A stretch of DNA of 64,000 bases from Psychrobacter sp. Pi2-1 (GTDB taxonomy: Bacteria > Pseudomonadota > Gammaproteobacteria > Pseudomonadales > Moraxellaceae): the NCBI RefSeq assembly GCF_904846645.1, contig NZ_CAJHBO010000005.1:1-64000 (forward strand). Reading direction: 5' to 3'. Position numbers and translations under genes: made by a program. Position 1 is the stretch's first letter, and each line of letters begins with the position of its first letter. The notes beneath the pieces were generated by a model. The model searched no databases and was not told where the DNA came from. It was given only the letters and a program-made list of their open reading frames with translations. Of this stretch, positions 53,519 to 64,000 are shown piece by piece.

Positions 53519-54520
53519 CTAATAAATAACGTCGATGCGTCCAGTAAAAAGCGTAGAAATCTTACCGCTATCTTGGCGTAATTGCAAACAGCCATGTGTG
53601 TCGACACCACAAGCGATTCCCGTCACGACTTTTTCTTCATTATTATAGTCTTGGGTAACGCGTAAGTGCAGACCTGATAGCGCATCCATCGTCGCAAACT
53701 GCTCCAAAAAACTATCCAAATAGTAAGTATGACCCGTTGGCTGTTCTATGCCCAAATGCTCAAAGCGTGTCATCGCCGCCATCAATGCTTTGCACATCTG
53801 CTGATAGAGCATTGGTAGGTCTGGTAGGCTCGCAGATCGTGTCTCTAAAGGCAGCATCTCATTAATGCCTTGTAAGCTAATCGCTTGGTAGCTCATACCC
53901 TCTGACGTTTGCGTGGTGAGCTTTGGTGCTGCTTGTACGTTTAAGCCAATACCTAGCACCACACCGACCAATCTACCAGCTTTCGTCACTGGCTCTATCA
54001 AAATCCCAGCCAGTTTATTAAAGGGTAGGGTACGCTGATTTGCTACATCACTATCCAATGCTGAGTTTAATACTGAGTCTAATACCGAGCTGTCCGTTAC
54101 AGATTGCACTTTAGATAGCTCTTCAGATTGGCTCTGAGCTTGCTGATAAAAACCCAAGTCATTTGCCCATTTCACACCGATTGGCGTCAGTCCCTGTGCT
54201 TGCAGTTGCTCGTTCAGTGTTTGAATGACGGGCATTTTTGCCAGTTCAAGGCCAATGATGAGCGATAATAAGCCACTGATTGGCATATGCACAGGATGGT
54301 ATAGCGATAGATAGACATTGCCGCGCGGTGATTGCCACGAGCGCCCGTGCTGACCACGACCTGCGCTTTGGGTTTCCGCTGTCAAAACATGTACGGTGGC
54401 GACATCTAACGATCCGTTTTGCAAGGCTTCTATCAGCTCGCTATTGGTCGAGGCGCTACTAGCCACATGATGGTGATTGAGCTCGGATAAATAGGGAGGA
54501 AAACTGGTGAGTGGCGGCAT
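53519..54520 (-). CDS. birA: Biotin-[acetyl-CoA-carboxylase] ligase BirA, no DNA-binding domain
   Basis: Attaches biotin to carrier domains of ACC and, here, of methylcrotonyl-CoA carboxylase. The 333-aa protein has the class II ligase core: SSASTNSELI, the biotin/AMP loop GRGQHGRSWQSPRGNVYLS, VKWANDL, LAGILIE and GIGLNV. The N-terminus begins directly in the catalytic domain, with no winged-helix HTH, so it should not act as a biotin-operon repressor. A low-complexity insert (SVTDSSVLDSVLNSALDSDV) breaks the domain near residues 137-160. The birA-coaX arrangement is common in gammaproteobacteria. Confidence 0.92.
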   Translation of the reverse strand: MPPLTSFPPYLSELNHHHVASSASTNSELIEALQNGSLDVATVHVLTAETQSAGRGQHGRSWQSPRGNVYLSLYHPVHMPISGLLSLIIGLELAKMPVIQTLNEQLQAQGLTPIGVKWANDLGFYQQAQSQSEELSKVQSVTDSSVLDSVLNSALDSDVANQRTLPFNKLAGILIEPVTKAGRLVGVVLGIGLNVQAAPKLTTQTSEGMSYQAISLQGINEMLPLETRSASLPDLPMLYQQMCKALMAAMTRFEHLGIEQPTGHTYYLDSFLEQFATMDALSGLHLRVTQDYNNEEKVVTGIACGVDTHGCLQLRQDSGKISTLFTGRIDVIY

Positions 54521-54692
54521 AAGTTTAGTCGATGTGGTTAAAGGAAACTTTGATATACTGAGCGATTGTTGCGGTCAGACAGTACCGAGTAAACAGCATA
54601 AAGGTCACGCTGAGATTTGGCAAATACAATTAAGCACGCCTAAGCGCTAGTGAGTACTATAGCGCCAGTTAGTATTATAAAAGGTTCGTTCT

Positions 54693-55499
54693 ATGATGTT
54701 ATATGTGTGGTTTGTGATTGCAGGCGCGTTTGCGGGTGTCAGCGCGGGCTTGTTTGGCGTCGGCGGTGGCATGATTATCGTGCCTGCATTGGTTTGGATT
54801 TTTACCGCATATGATTTTTCGCCAGAAGTAATCACCCATCTGGCCATTGGTACGTCATTGGCGACCATCGTTGTAACTTCAATCAGCTCACTGACTGCAC
54901 ATAACAAGCGCGGCGGCGTGCGCTGGGAAGTATGGCGTAAGATGGCGCTTGGATTGGTCATCGGTAGTTTGGTCGGTGCGGGTATCGCGGATATGATTGA
55001 TGGGCAAGCGCTACAGGCTATCATTGGTTTCGGTGCGCTATTGGTCGCCTTAAAAATGCTGTTCTTTTCGAATAAAGAGCAGGTGGGTAAGCCATTGCCG
55101 CCTGCTGGGGTGCAGTTTGGCGCAGGTACGGGCATTGGTATGGCGTCGTCTATTTTTGGTATTGGCGGTGGTAGTTTGACCGTACCATTTTTGAACTGGG
55201 CGGGACTGCCGATGAAGCAATCGGTCGGTACGTCAGCGGCATGCGGTCTGCCCATTGCCCTAGCTGGCGCGGCTGGGTTTGCCTGGTTTGGTCAAGATGT
55301 GGTCAACCTCCCTGAGGGCACCATCGGGTTTGTCCACGTCATAGGATTCTTATTTATTTCGGTGGCGAGCTTTGCGATGGCAAAAGTCGGTGCCAAGCTC
55401 GCCCATGTATTGCCTGCCTTAATGCTCAAGCGCGCGTTTGGCGTGCTACTGATATTTGCAGGAGGGCAGTTGTTGTTAAGTGGACTGGGTGTGTTATAG
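54693..55499 (+). CDS. TauE/SafE (TSUP) family membrane permease
   Basis: A 268-aa inner-membrane protein with about eight hydrophobic segments in two similar halves. The paired Gly-rich motifs GLFGVGGGMIIVPAL (about 20-34) and SSIFGIGGGSLTVPFLNW (about 150-167) are the hallmark of TSUP exporters/permeases for sulfur-containing or organic anions. Substrate unknown. The start may be ATG 54693 or 54696, with AAAGG upstream. It is divergent from birA and precedes an unrecognised gene by 50 bp. Confidence 0.9.
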   Translation: MMLYVWFVIAGAFAGVSAGLFGVGGGMIIVPALVWIFTAYDFSPEVITHLAIGTSLATIVVTSISSLTAHNKRGGVRWEVWRKMALGLVIGSLVGAGIADMIDGQALQAIIGFGALLVALKMLFFSNKEQVGKPLPPAGVQFGAGTGIGMASSIFGIGGGSLTVPFLNWAGLPMKQSVGTSAACGLPIALAGAAGFAWFGQDVVNLPEGTIGFVHVIGFLFISVASFAMAKVGAKLAHVLPALMLKRAFGVLLIFAGGQLLLSGLGVL

Positions 55500-55549
55500 C
55501 AATCTCAAATATTTGTCGTAAAAAATGTAAACCATGAGACATTCTTAGT

Positions 55550-56491
55550 ATGAAAGCAGCAGAAAAATATCGCCGTGTTTTTGGCTCAATAAATCATTTA
55601 AAAGATCAGCTATCATGGACGACTGGTCTTACGAATATGGTAGAGTTTTTGGCGTGGGAGCCGCAACGTATTTTAGGTATTACTAAAAAGCAATACGTAC
55701 GCCAAATCATTGAATGGGTCGCTCACCCAGATATGAAGGACAAAAATATAGAAGAGATTGAGCAGTCAGTCATCAAAAAGCTCAATGCAAAAATGCATGA
55801 GTCTGAGCAGTTAGAGACGTATTCAACGCAAACGACGGGCATCTGTAATGCGAGAGAAGCTGTGCGCCGCGTAAAATTCTTTTCTGAGGATTATCTAAAT
55901 AAAGAGTTCGATATCTTTTTGAGTTTATGTAGTGATGTCTACTTAGACTCATTTTATCAGCAATTCATCACCTTTGAGCCGAGTGGATCATGGTCGACAC
56001 ATGGCAATAGCGGATTGTTTGAGGCCAGCACAGAACTCAAAGCCATGTATATGGACAACTTGGCCTACAACCATCAGTCGAATGTGTTGATAGCGAATGA
56101 GTTAAAACTCGCTGGCCGGAAAAATCCAGATCAGCTGCTCAAGTACTGTGTGATGTATGAGCATTTGCTCGAAAAAGGCTTTATCGATAAAGGGGCTAAG
56201 TTTTTGTTGTTGTTCATCGGTGGTAATGCGCTAGAGCACAACAAGCAGCGCTTAGCCGATCGAGAGCTGGCACTGTGTCACAAACGACCCAAGAAGTATC
56301 AGCATCTATTAAGACCAGAATTATTAGAAATCGTCGATCATCTACAAGTGGCCAGTATCACGTGGTCAGCATTGATTGCGTTCAATCAGCGCTACTTAGC
56401 AGAAAATAACGTCTGCCAAGTCGAACAAAAACTGCTGCATGGGTTTCACCAGAGCCTGAAGGCAAAATCGTTTATGCACTTAGGCGTTTAA
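55550..56491 (+). CDS. Conserved-looking hypothetical protein, 313 aa
   Basis: I do not recognise this protein. It is a full-length open frame with codon use like its neighbours and no internal stops. There is no signal peptide or membrane segment; the sequence is soluble, mixed alpha-helical and rich in Leu, Lys, His and aromatic residues. Recognisable local features are a Lys-rich middle (EQSVIKKLNAKMHESEQLE) and a long C-terminal helical stretch (LLFIGGNALEHNKQRLADRE). No catalytic motif or HTH is evident. It lies 50 bp after the TSUP permease gene and 66 bp before smc, all plus strand. No good ribosome binding site is seen at ATG 55550. Confidence 0.75.
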   Translation: MKAAEKYRRVFGSINHLKDQLSWTTGLTNMVEFLAWEPQRILGITKKQYVRQIIEWVAHPDMKDKNIEEIEQSVIKKLNAKMHESEQLETYSTQTTGICNAREAVRRVKFFSEDYLNKEFDIFLSLCSDVYLDSFYQQFITFEPSGSWSTHGNSGLFEASTELKAMYMDNLAYNHQSNVLIANELKLAGRKNPDQLLKYCVMYEHLLEKGFIDKGAKFLLLFIGGNALEHNKQRLADRELALCHKRPKKYQHLLRPELLEIVDHLQVASITWSALIAFNQRYLAENNVCQVEQKLLHGFHQSLKAKSFMHLGV

Positions 56492-56557
56492 CTCTAAAAA
56501 CTTACAGGAATTTCAGGTAGAATAGCCGCCTGTTTTCGCCATATCAACTGACTATTC

Positions 56558-59500
56558 ATGCGTTTAAAATCCCTAAAGCTGGCAGGCTTCAAATCTTTTG
56601 CCAATCCAACCACTTTTACTTTTCGTCATGGTATCACTGCCATCGTCGGGCCGAACGGCTGTGGCAAATCCAATGTGATTGATGCCATCCGTTGGGTGCT
56701 GGGCGAAACCTCTGCCAAGCAGTTGCGCGGTGGGGCGATGAGTGATGTTATCTTTGCCGGTACGCAAGATAAAACAGCAAAAAGTGTCGCCAGTGTCGAG
56801 CTGACCTTTGAGCATACCCAAGATGAGCAGACTGGTATTCGCCACGAGTTTAACTTGTACCAAGAGCTATCGGTTCGCCGTCAGGTAAATAAAGATGGCC
56901 GCTCAGATTATTTTATCAATGGTACGCGTTGCCGTCGCCGTGATGTGGTCGATGTGTTTTTAGGTACAGGGTTGGGTGCACGTAGCTATGCGGTGATTGA
57001 GCAAGGCATGATTGGGCGCATCGTTGAGTCTAGTCCTGTGCAGCTGCGTGAGTTTATCGAAGAGGCGGCAGGTGTCTCGCGCTATCAGGCTCGCCGTGAA
57101 GAAACGCAAAAAAAGTTAGAGAAGACAAAAGACAATCTAGCGCGCCTGCACGATATGCAAAGCGAGCTATTACGCCAGCAGAAAACACTGTCTAAGCAGG
57201 CTGCTAGTGCGCAGCGTTACGAGGAAATCTCTCTCAGCTTGGCTGATATTGAGCAGCAGCTCGCTATTCAGCAGCTCTACCAAGCCAAGCACAATCAGCA
57301 GCAGCAAAAAATAGCGCATGAGCGCAGTACGGCTGAAGTGTCAACACTGCAAGCCGACTATGACACGCTAAAAGCTAAGCAAGATAAGCTTACCGCTCGT
57401 ATCAACCAAGAGCAATGGCTCAAAGATGACGCCCAAAGCGCGCATTATCAGCAGCAGCTGGGCTACCAAAACGCTGAGCATCAATTGAGTGATGCCACTG
57501 CACAGCTGGCAGCCATTGAGCAGCAACTGTCTCATTTAGCACAGCAGCGCGAGCAATCATTCGCTGATATCGAACGGCTCAACGCTGAACAAGCTGAGCA
57601 GAATCAAGCATTAGAAGCGTTACGTCCGCAGCTTATTGAGCTGACAGATAAACGCAATAACTATAAGCGCAATGAGCAGCCACTACAACGCGCGTGGCAC
57701 GAAGCGCAAAACAATCTGTCACGCTTGCAAGACAAGGCTCGCACGCTTGAGCAGCAGCAGGCGATTAATATCCAAGCACAAAAGCGCCACCAGCAAAGCT
57801 ATGATAAGTGGCAACGCCGCGAGCAAAATTGGCAAAACCTCTGGCAGCAATTGCAGCAGTCTATAGCGCCATCTGACAGTATCGTTATGAGTAAGACGGA
57901 TAATGCACAAGATCTAAGTCAACTGCTAGAACAGCAAGTCACTGAGCTAAACACGCAGTTGCAGCAGGTTGAGCGTCAATACGAAGCCGTCGATGAACGA
58001 TTATCCGAGATACAACCGCAAGCGCATAGTTTGCAGCAGAGACTAAACGCACAGCAGAGCGAGCTGAGCAATGATGAAAAGCGTCATGCGCTGTTGGCAG
58101 GCGAATACGATACCCTGCATCAGATACTGCATCCAAAACCTACACAGCAGCAATCAGCAAAGTCGAAAGTTATCGCGACAGATAATGTAGATAGCGATGG
58201 CACACATCATCAGCCGATAGCCATTGCAACGCTACGTGAGCAGGTTGAGCTAAGTGCCAAAGGGCAGGAACATGCGCCGCTACTCGATAATATCTTGGCA
58301 TTATGGCTAGACAGCCATGTGCTGGTTGCTAACCAACAAGCCAATCAAACAAAGCAATCAAGCGTTGATAATGCTACTGACGTTTCTCAAAAAACTGATA
58401 GCTTATGGCAAGCGCTTGAGCATGACATTACAGATTTACTGACTTATCAAACGGCACAAAATACACCTGCCAGTGCAAAAGATAAAACTCCAATAGAGAC
58501 GGGTCATAGCTTATGGTTGCCTACTGCGCAAAATGATATTAGTGACCAAGAATTTGTCAGCGAATTGCCAGACAATTTGATTGATAAAGTATTGCCATTA
58601 TCGCAGTTGATTACTCAGCCGCTACTCTCGCTATGGCAGCAGTGTTATCTATACACAGCGCAGTTTGAGACTAGTGAGCAGCATGAGATTGATACACTTA
58701 CTGATGTACTAAAGTCATTGCCGCCATCAGCGATATTGCTCACCGCAGATGGTTGGCTCATCAGTCGTCATGGAACGATTAATTTAAGCAAATTCGCTGG
58801 TGCGCAAGATAGTCAAAGTAATAGCAGCAGTCAATTTCTCACGCAGCGTTTGCAGCAGCGCACTCGTTTGCAAGCGTTAGAAGACTTGCTTGATGAGTTT
58901 GAAACCAAAATACAAGAACAGCAAAAGTCGATTGCAAAAGACCAGCGCGATTATGATGCGTTAATGGTTAGCTTGGAAGAAACGCGCGCGCAAGCTGAGC
59001 AGTTAACCCGTGATAAGCATCAATACCAGCAGCAACTGACGACCGAGCGAGCCAATGCTGAGCGGTTGCAAGCGGATAGCCAGCGCCTGAACGCTGACAA
59101 AGCAACTCTTGAGCAAGAAAAGCAAGAACTGGCACAAGAGCAACAAACCCTTGAGCAAGAACAACAGCATATTGAAGGCGAGATTGCTACGCTAACGCCG
59201 CAAATAGCAGGGGCACGAGCGACAACTCAGCAACTGCAAGCTGAGCGCAGCGAGCTAAACCGCGCGCGTCAAGCTGATGATGACGCTTGGCAAGCATTAC
59301 AGCTGCGTATTCAGCAGTATGAGATGCGCTTGGAGCATAGCGTTAGCAGTCTGGCTCGTGCAACTGAGCAACATGACAAGTCGTTAGAGAATGAGCAGAG
59401 TCTACAGACTCGTCACGAGCAGCAGCAGGTCAAGTTGCCAGAGCTACAAGCAGCGCTACAGTCTGCACAGGTAACGCGAGATGAGCAGCAAGTGCTATTG

Positions 59501-60496
59501 AACGAGCGCGATACTGCGCTAACGGTACTAAAACAAACTTATACTGAGCAGCAGACAGCATTTGATACATTGCAAAACACATTACACACGCAGCAAAGCG
59601 AGCTTGCCCGTCATGCTACTGAGCTGGCATTAAGCGCGGCACGGTTAGAGGATGCTAGCGCGCACACGAAGAGCGCTTTAGATGCCTACTATCGTGTAAG
59701 TCATAAATATAAGGCACCAGCAGAGCAACCTCAACAAAGCATGAGCGTCTCAAACTTGCTAGCAGATTTTATCGCTCATGATCGCCGCGTCCGTCCAGAC
59801 AAAATCGCTGAGCTTGAATCTGAGCGCGCCAAGTTGACCCAGCAGTTGAGCAAGATTGGGCCAGTCAATTTGGCAGCGGTCGCAGAGTTGGCTGAGGTAA
59901 ACGAGCGCCTAGATCCACTCGCACAGCAGACGGCAGATATCTCGGCAAGTATGCAGACATTGACTGAAGCGATTGCCTCTATTGATGAGACGACCAAGAC
60001 ACTGTTTATGCAGACGCTTGATGCGGTCAATAATGAGCTGGCCAATTTATTTGCCAAAGTCTTTGGCGGTGGACAGGCTAGCCTGACACTGAACACCGAC
60101 GAGATGCCAGCCAATACGCCAAAGTCAGAGCAGTGGCGGGCAGGGCTTACCTTGATGGCGCAGCCGAAGGGCAAACGCAACAGTCGCTTAGCGGTACTGT
60201 CGGGTGGTGAAAAAACCCTTACTGCATTGAGTTTAATTTTTGCGATATTTAAGCAGCATCCCGCACCGTTCTGTGTGCTTGACGAGGTCGATGCACCGCT
60301 TGATGATGCCAACGTCGCGCGCTTTACCAGTCTCATCCATGAGCTAGCAGATGATTTACAGTTTATCTTTATCAGTCATAATAAATTGACGATGCAAATT
60401 GCTGATGAGCTAAAAGGTATCACTATGCCAAGTGCAGGCATTTCTACACTAGTCAGCGTGTCGCTTGATGAAGCTGTGCGTTACGTAGAGAGCTAA
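56558..60496 (+). CDS. smc: Chromosome segregation ATPase SMC
   Basis: A 1312-aa SMC protein, about 10 percent longer than the ~1170-1190 aa of most bacterial SMCs. Walker A is GPNGCGKSN (31-39), with the ABC signature LSGGEKTLTALSL at 1214 and Walker B FCVLDEVDAPLDD around 1238-1248. Long Gln/Glu/Arg-rich coiled coils (about 170-520 and 755-1060) flank a hinge at about 524-750 that carries a Ser/Thr/Asn/Gln-rich insert. That insert and the Gln-rich coils explain the extra length. SMC would work with ScpA/ScpB, not encoded here. A -10-like TAGAAT lies about 35 bp upstream of the ATG. zipA and ligA follow. Confidence 0.95.
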   Translation: MRLKSLKLAGFKSFANPTTFTFRHGITAIVGPNGCGKSNVIDAIRWVLGETSAKQLRGGAMSDVIFAGTQDKTAKSVASVELTFEHTQDEQTGIRHEFNLYQELSVRRQVNKDGRSDYFINGTRCRRRDVVDVFLGTGLGARSYAVIEQGMIGRIVESSPVQLREFIEEAAGVSRYQARREETQKKLEKTKDNLARLHDMQSELLRQQKTLSKQAASAQRYEEISLSLADIEQQLAIQQLYQAKHNQQQQKIAHERSTAEVSTLQADYDTLKAKQDKLTARINQEQWLKDDAQSAHYQQQLGYQNAEHQLSDATAQLAAIEQQLSHLAQQREQSFADIERLNAEQAEQNQALEALRPQLIELTDKRNNYKRNEQPLQRAWHEAQNNLSRLQDKARTLEQQQAINIQAQKRHQQSYDKWQRREQNWQNLWQQLQQSIAPSDSIVMSKTDNAQDLSQLLEQQVTELNTQLQQVERQYEAVDERLSEIQPQAHSLQQRLNAQQSELSNDEKRHALLAGEYDTLHQILHPKPTQQQSAKSKVIATDNVDSDGTHHQPIAIATLREQVELSAKGQEHAPLLDNILALWLDSHVLVANQQANQTKQSSVDNATDVSQKTDSLWQALEHDITDLLTYQTAQNTPASAKDKTPIETGHSLWLPTAQNDISDQEFVSELPDNLIDKVLPLSQLITQPLLSLWQQCYLYTAQFETSEQHEIDTLTDVLKSLPPSAILLTADGWLISRHGTINLSKFAGAQDSQSNSSSQFLTQRLQQRTRLQALEDLLDEFETKIQEQQKSIAKDQRDYDALMVSLEETRAQAEQLTRDKHQYQQQLTTERANAERLQADSQRLNADKATLEQEKQELAQEQQTLEQEQQHIEGEIATLTPQIAGARATTQQLQAERSELNRARQADDDAWQALQLRIQQYEMRLEHSVSSLARATEQHDKSLENEQSLQTRHEQQQVKLPELQAALQSAQVTRDEQQVLLNERDTALTVLKQTYTEQQTAFDTLQNTLHTQQSELARHATELALSAARLEDASAHTKSALDAYYRVSHKYKAPAEQPQQSMSVSNLLADFIAHDRRVRPDKIAELESERAKLTQQLSKIGPVNLAAVAELAEVNERLDPLAQQTADISASMQTLTEAIASIDETTKTLFMQTLDAVNNELANLFAKVFGGGQASLTLNTDEMPANTPKSEQWRAGLTLMAQPKGKRNSRLAVLSGGEKTLTALSLIFAIFKQHPAPFCVLDEVDAPLDDANVARFTSLIHELADDLQFIFISHNKLTMQIADELKGITMPSAGISTLVSVSLDEAVRYVES

Positions 60497-60711
60497 GCGT
60501 GAAGTAGTCGATATTAAAAGTGCTATGAGAATCAGCGCGATGCAAATATAATCAATCAGTTGGCATAAATGCAAATAAGCTTGACCTCAGTCCAGCATAC
60601 TGGTTATAAAGTACACAATGTGGTGACGATATAGGTCAGCCATGCTAGAATATTGCCATTTATGCTCGTTTGTGTATTCCCTTTTGTTATATATACTAGG
60701 ATGTATTTATC

Positions 60712-61728
60712 ATGACCGTTATTCAGTTTATATTGATTGCCATTGCCGCGTTTATCGTGCTCGCAGGGCTGTTTATGGTCATTCGTAGCTTTAAGCGCCG
60801 CGGTGCTACCGAAGCTGCTGCGGTCAATTATGATAAAAATGGTATTCCGATCATACCGCGTCACGAGCGCAACATCGTCGATCAGCCAGACCTTGATGAT
60901 ACGGTTGCAGGTGAGACGAGTATCGGTCCAGATCGTAGCTACTTGGATGCTGTGGTTGAAGAAGAGCCATTGACGCAAGCACATACCAACGTTGACGCTC
61001 AACTAACGGCTGAGCGTGATCATATAGCAACTGAAGACCATGACGTCATCGATGAAGCGGACTACGCGCGCTGGCAAGAAGAGCAACGCCGTGCCGATAG
61101 TGCTGAGTTTGTAGAAGTCGCCGATCAGATACATATCGAGCAAGAGCCTGATGCGTTCTCTAGCCTAATGTCAGCGACTGATAGCCTGATGCCAACCATC
61201 GATACGGCAGAAGAGCCAAGCTTCGATGACAACAGCCCGATACTGGATCAGCATCTATCAGAGTCAGGTGATGACGCGCAAAACGGGCCATTGATTAATG
61301 CTAAAGACAATATCAATATCACCATCTTGCCGCACCAATATCGCGATCGTCCAGCGGCGATTATCCGTGGTCGTGACCTGCTAGCATTGATTGATAAATA
61401 TGGTCTACGCTATGGTGCGATGAATATGTTCCATCGCTATGAGCAAAAAGACGGCACGGGTATGCTGTGGTTTAGTATGATGGGCATTACTGATAGCGGT
61501 ATCGCACCGTTTGATCCGCATAGTGTCGCGACCAACACTTATAACGGTGTCGTCGTGTTCTTATCATTGCCGCATCCACAAGCCGTACGCAGCTTCGATA
61601 GCATGATGAGCATTGCTTACATGATGGCAAGCGACCTTGACGCGATTATGCTGGATGAAGAGAACGAACCAATCACGCCTGAATACAAGCAGCAGCTGCG
61701 TAACCAAGTTCGTGATTACGAAGGTTAA
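60712..61728 (+). CDS. zipA: Cell division protein ZipA
   Basis: Inner-membrane Z-ring anchor that binds FtsZ. The 338-aa protein has one N-terminal membrane segment (residues about 3-22), a basic patch (RSFKRRG), a long acidic variable linker (about 35-195), and a C-terminal FtsZ-binding domain. The C-terminal domain starts around INITILPHQYRDRPAAIIRG and includes YGAMNMFHRYEQKDGTG and FDSMMSIAYMMASDL. AGGATG is 9 nt upstream of the ATG. It lies between smc and ligA, the usual gammaproteobacterial neighbourhood of ZipA. A terminator separates it from ligA. Confidence 0.93.
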   Translation: MTVIQFILIAIAAFIVLAGLFMVIRSFKRRGATEAAAVNYDKNGIPIIPRHERNIVDQPDLDDTVAGETSIGPDRSYLDAVVEEEPLTQAHTNVDAQLTAERDHIATEDHDVIDEADYARWQEEQRRADSAEFVEVADQIHIEQEPDAFSSLMSATDSLMPTIDTAEEPSFDDNSPILDQHLSESGDDAQNGPLINAKDNINITILPHQYRDRPAAIIRGRDLLALIDKYGLRYGAMNMFHRYEQKDGTGMLWFSMMGITDSGIAPFDPHSVATNTYNGVVVFLSLPHPQAVRSFDSMMSIAYMMASDLDAIMLDEENEPITPEYKQQLRNQVRDYEG

Positions 61729-61784
61729 CGGTTTGAAAGCCAAAAGCTACGAAAGTTAAAAGCTGACTAATATTAGAAATCATA

Positions 61785-61822
61785 AAAAGGGCAAATAGCG
61801 ATTAACGTTATTTGCCTTTTTT
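61785..61822 (+). terminator. Terminator of zipA
   Basis: AAAAAGG.GCAAATAGCG pairs with CGTTATTTGCCTTTTTT; the stem is long with a G-U pair and one bulge, and a T-run follows. Confidence 0.8.
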
Positions 61823-61964
61823 ATTTGCCCTTTTTATTGAGCTATAGTTTCTGCAAAATTCTAACCATAGATAGTAGACTGAGCGAGCCTGACACAGTAT
61901 CTGATTTATATAGGATTGACTATACCGAGCTTCCTACAAACTTGTTATCATATCGACATCTTGA

Positions 61965-64000
<2,036 letters not shown>

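Noticed and set aside
54647..55255. 202-codon antisense frame opposite the TSUP permease
   Set aside because: Pro/Thr/Ala-rich shadow of the Gly-rich permease sequence, with no recognisable protein features.
59776..60336. 186-codon antisense frame within smc
   Set aside because: Lies opposite the conserved ATPase head of SMC; antisense frames are common over such codon usage and it has no independent start signals.

Overview
The window is a stretch of gammaproteobacterial chromosome that looks like Psychrobacter (Moraxellaceae). The support is the moderate GC content, the smc-zipA-ligA order, a Gln/His-rich SMC, two unrelated isocitrate dehydrogenases side by side, a RubB-type rubredoxin reductase and many short AT-rich intergenic repeats. 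This assignment is inferred from gene content; no database search was run. Apart from an insertion-sequence end at the left edge, the genes are ordinary housekeeping and nutrient-uptake genes. No CRISPR array, prophage, rRNA or tRNA gene was seen.

Layout. 0-10 kb: the tail of an IS630-type transposase, nagZ (cell-wall recycling), the periplasmic protease prc, slyD, an M61 aminopeptidase, a double-DUF305 lipoprotein, rluE and the dimeric NADP isocitrate dehydrogenase icd. 10-24 kb: monomeric isocitrate dehydrogenase (convergent with icd), a FemAB-like/GNAT protein, ubiC, glyA, an alanine/glycine:Na+ symporter, gltS, a barstar-like inhibitor behind a membrane-anchored cold-shock-domain/barnase-type RNase fusion, and proA. 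24-31 kb: a small acidic lipoprotein, then a basic-amino-acid ABC importer with one ATPase, three tandem paralogous binding proteins and two permeases; a MITE-like element sits between the binding proteins and the permeases. 31-41 kb: a fumarylacetoacetate-hydrolase-family enzyme, a Tat-exported PhoX phosphatase behind a five-repeat Pho box, an alpha/beta hydrolase, hslO, and a gltIJKL-type glutamate/aspartate importer. 41-52.5 kb: a DJ-1/PfpI protein, a rubredoxin reductase, an acyl-CoA synthetase and a complete leucine/isovalerate (liu) catabolic cluster. 52.7-64 kb: coaX and birA (minus strand), a TauE/SafE permease, an unrecognised 313-aa protein, smc, zipA and ligA (cut by the window end).

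How the genes fit together. Much of the window concerns amino-acid capture and use: two ABC importers, two Na+ symporters, glyA, proA, and the liu genes that take isovaleryl-CoA to acetyl-CoA plus acetoacetate. BirA, encoded nearby, would biotinylate the methylcrotonyl-CoA carboxylase alpha subunit LiuD.

The most interesting signals are these. (1) A family of about 90-104 bp repeats, four copies, each just 3' of a stop codon and in the same orientation relative to that gene; their TAGTC ends and apparent TA duplications match the IS630 end at position 125. (2) A cold-shock domain - transmembrane - barnase-type RNase fusion with its own barstar. (3) An array of five in-phase Pho-box heptamers upstream of phoX. 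(4) Several long perfect palindromes: 30 bp after prc, 11-bp arms around a likely -10 upstream of the AGCS symporter, and 12-bp arms upstream of gltS. (5) Structured intercistronic regions in both ABC operons, and two candidate tiny hydrophobic peptides.
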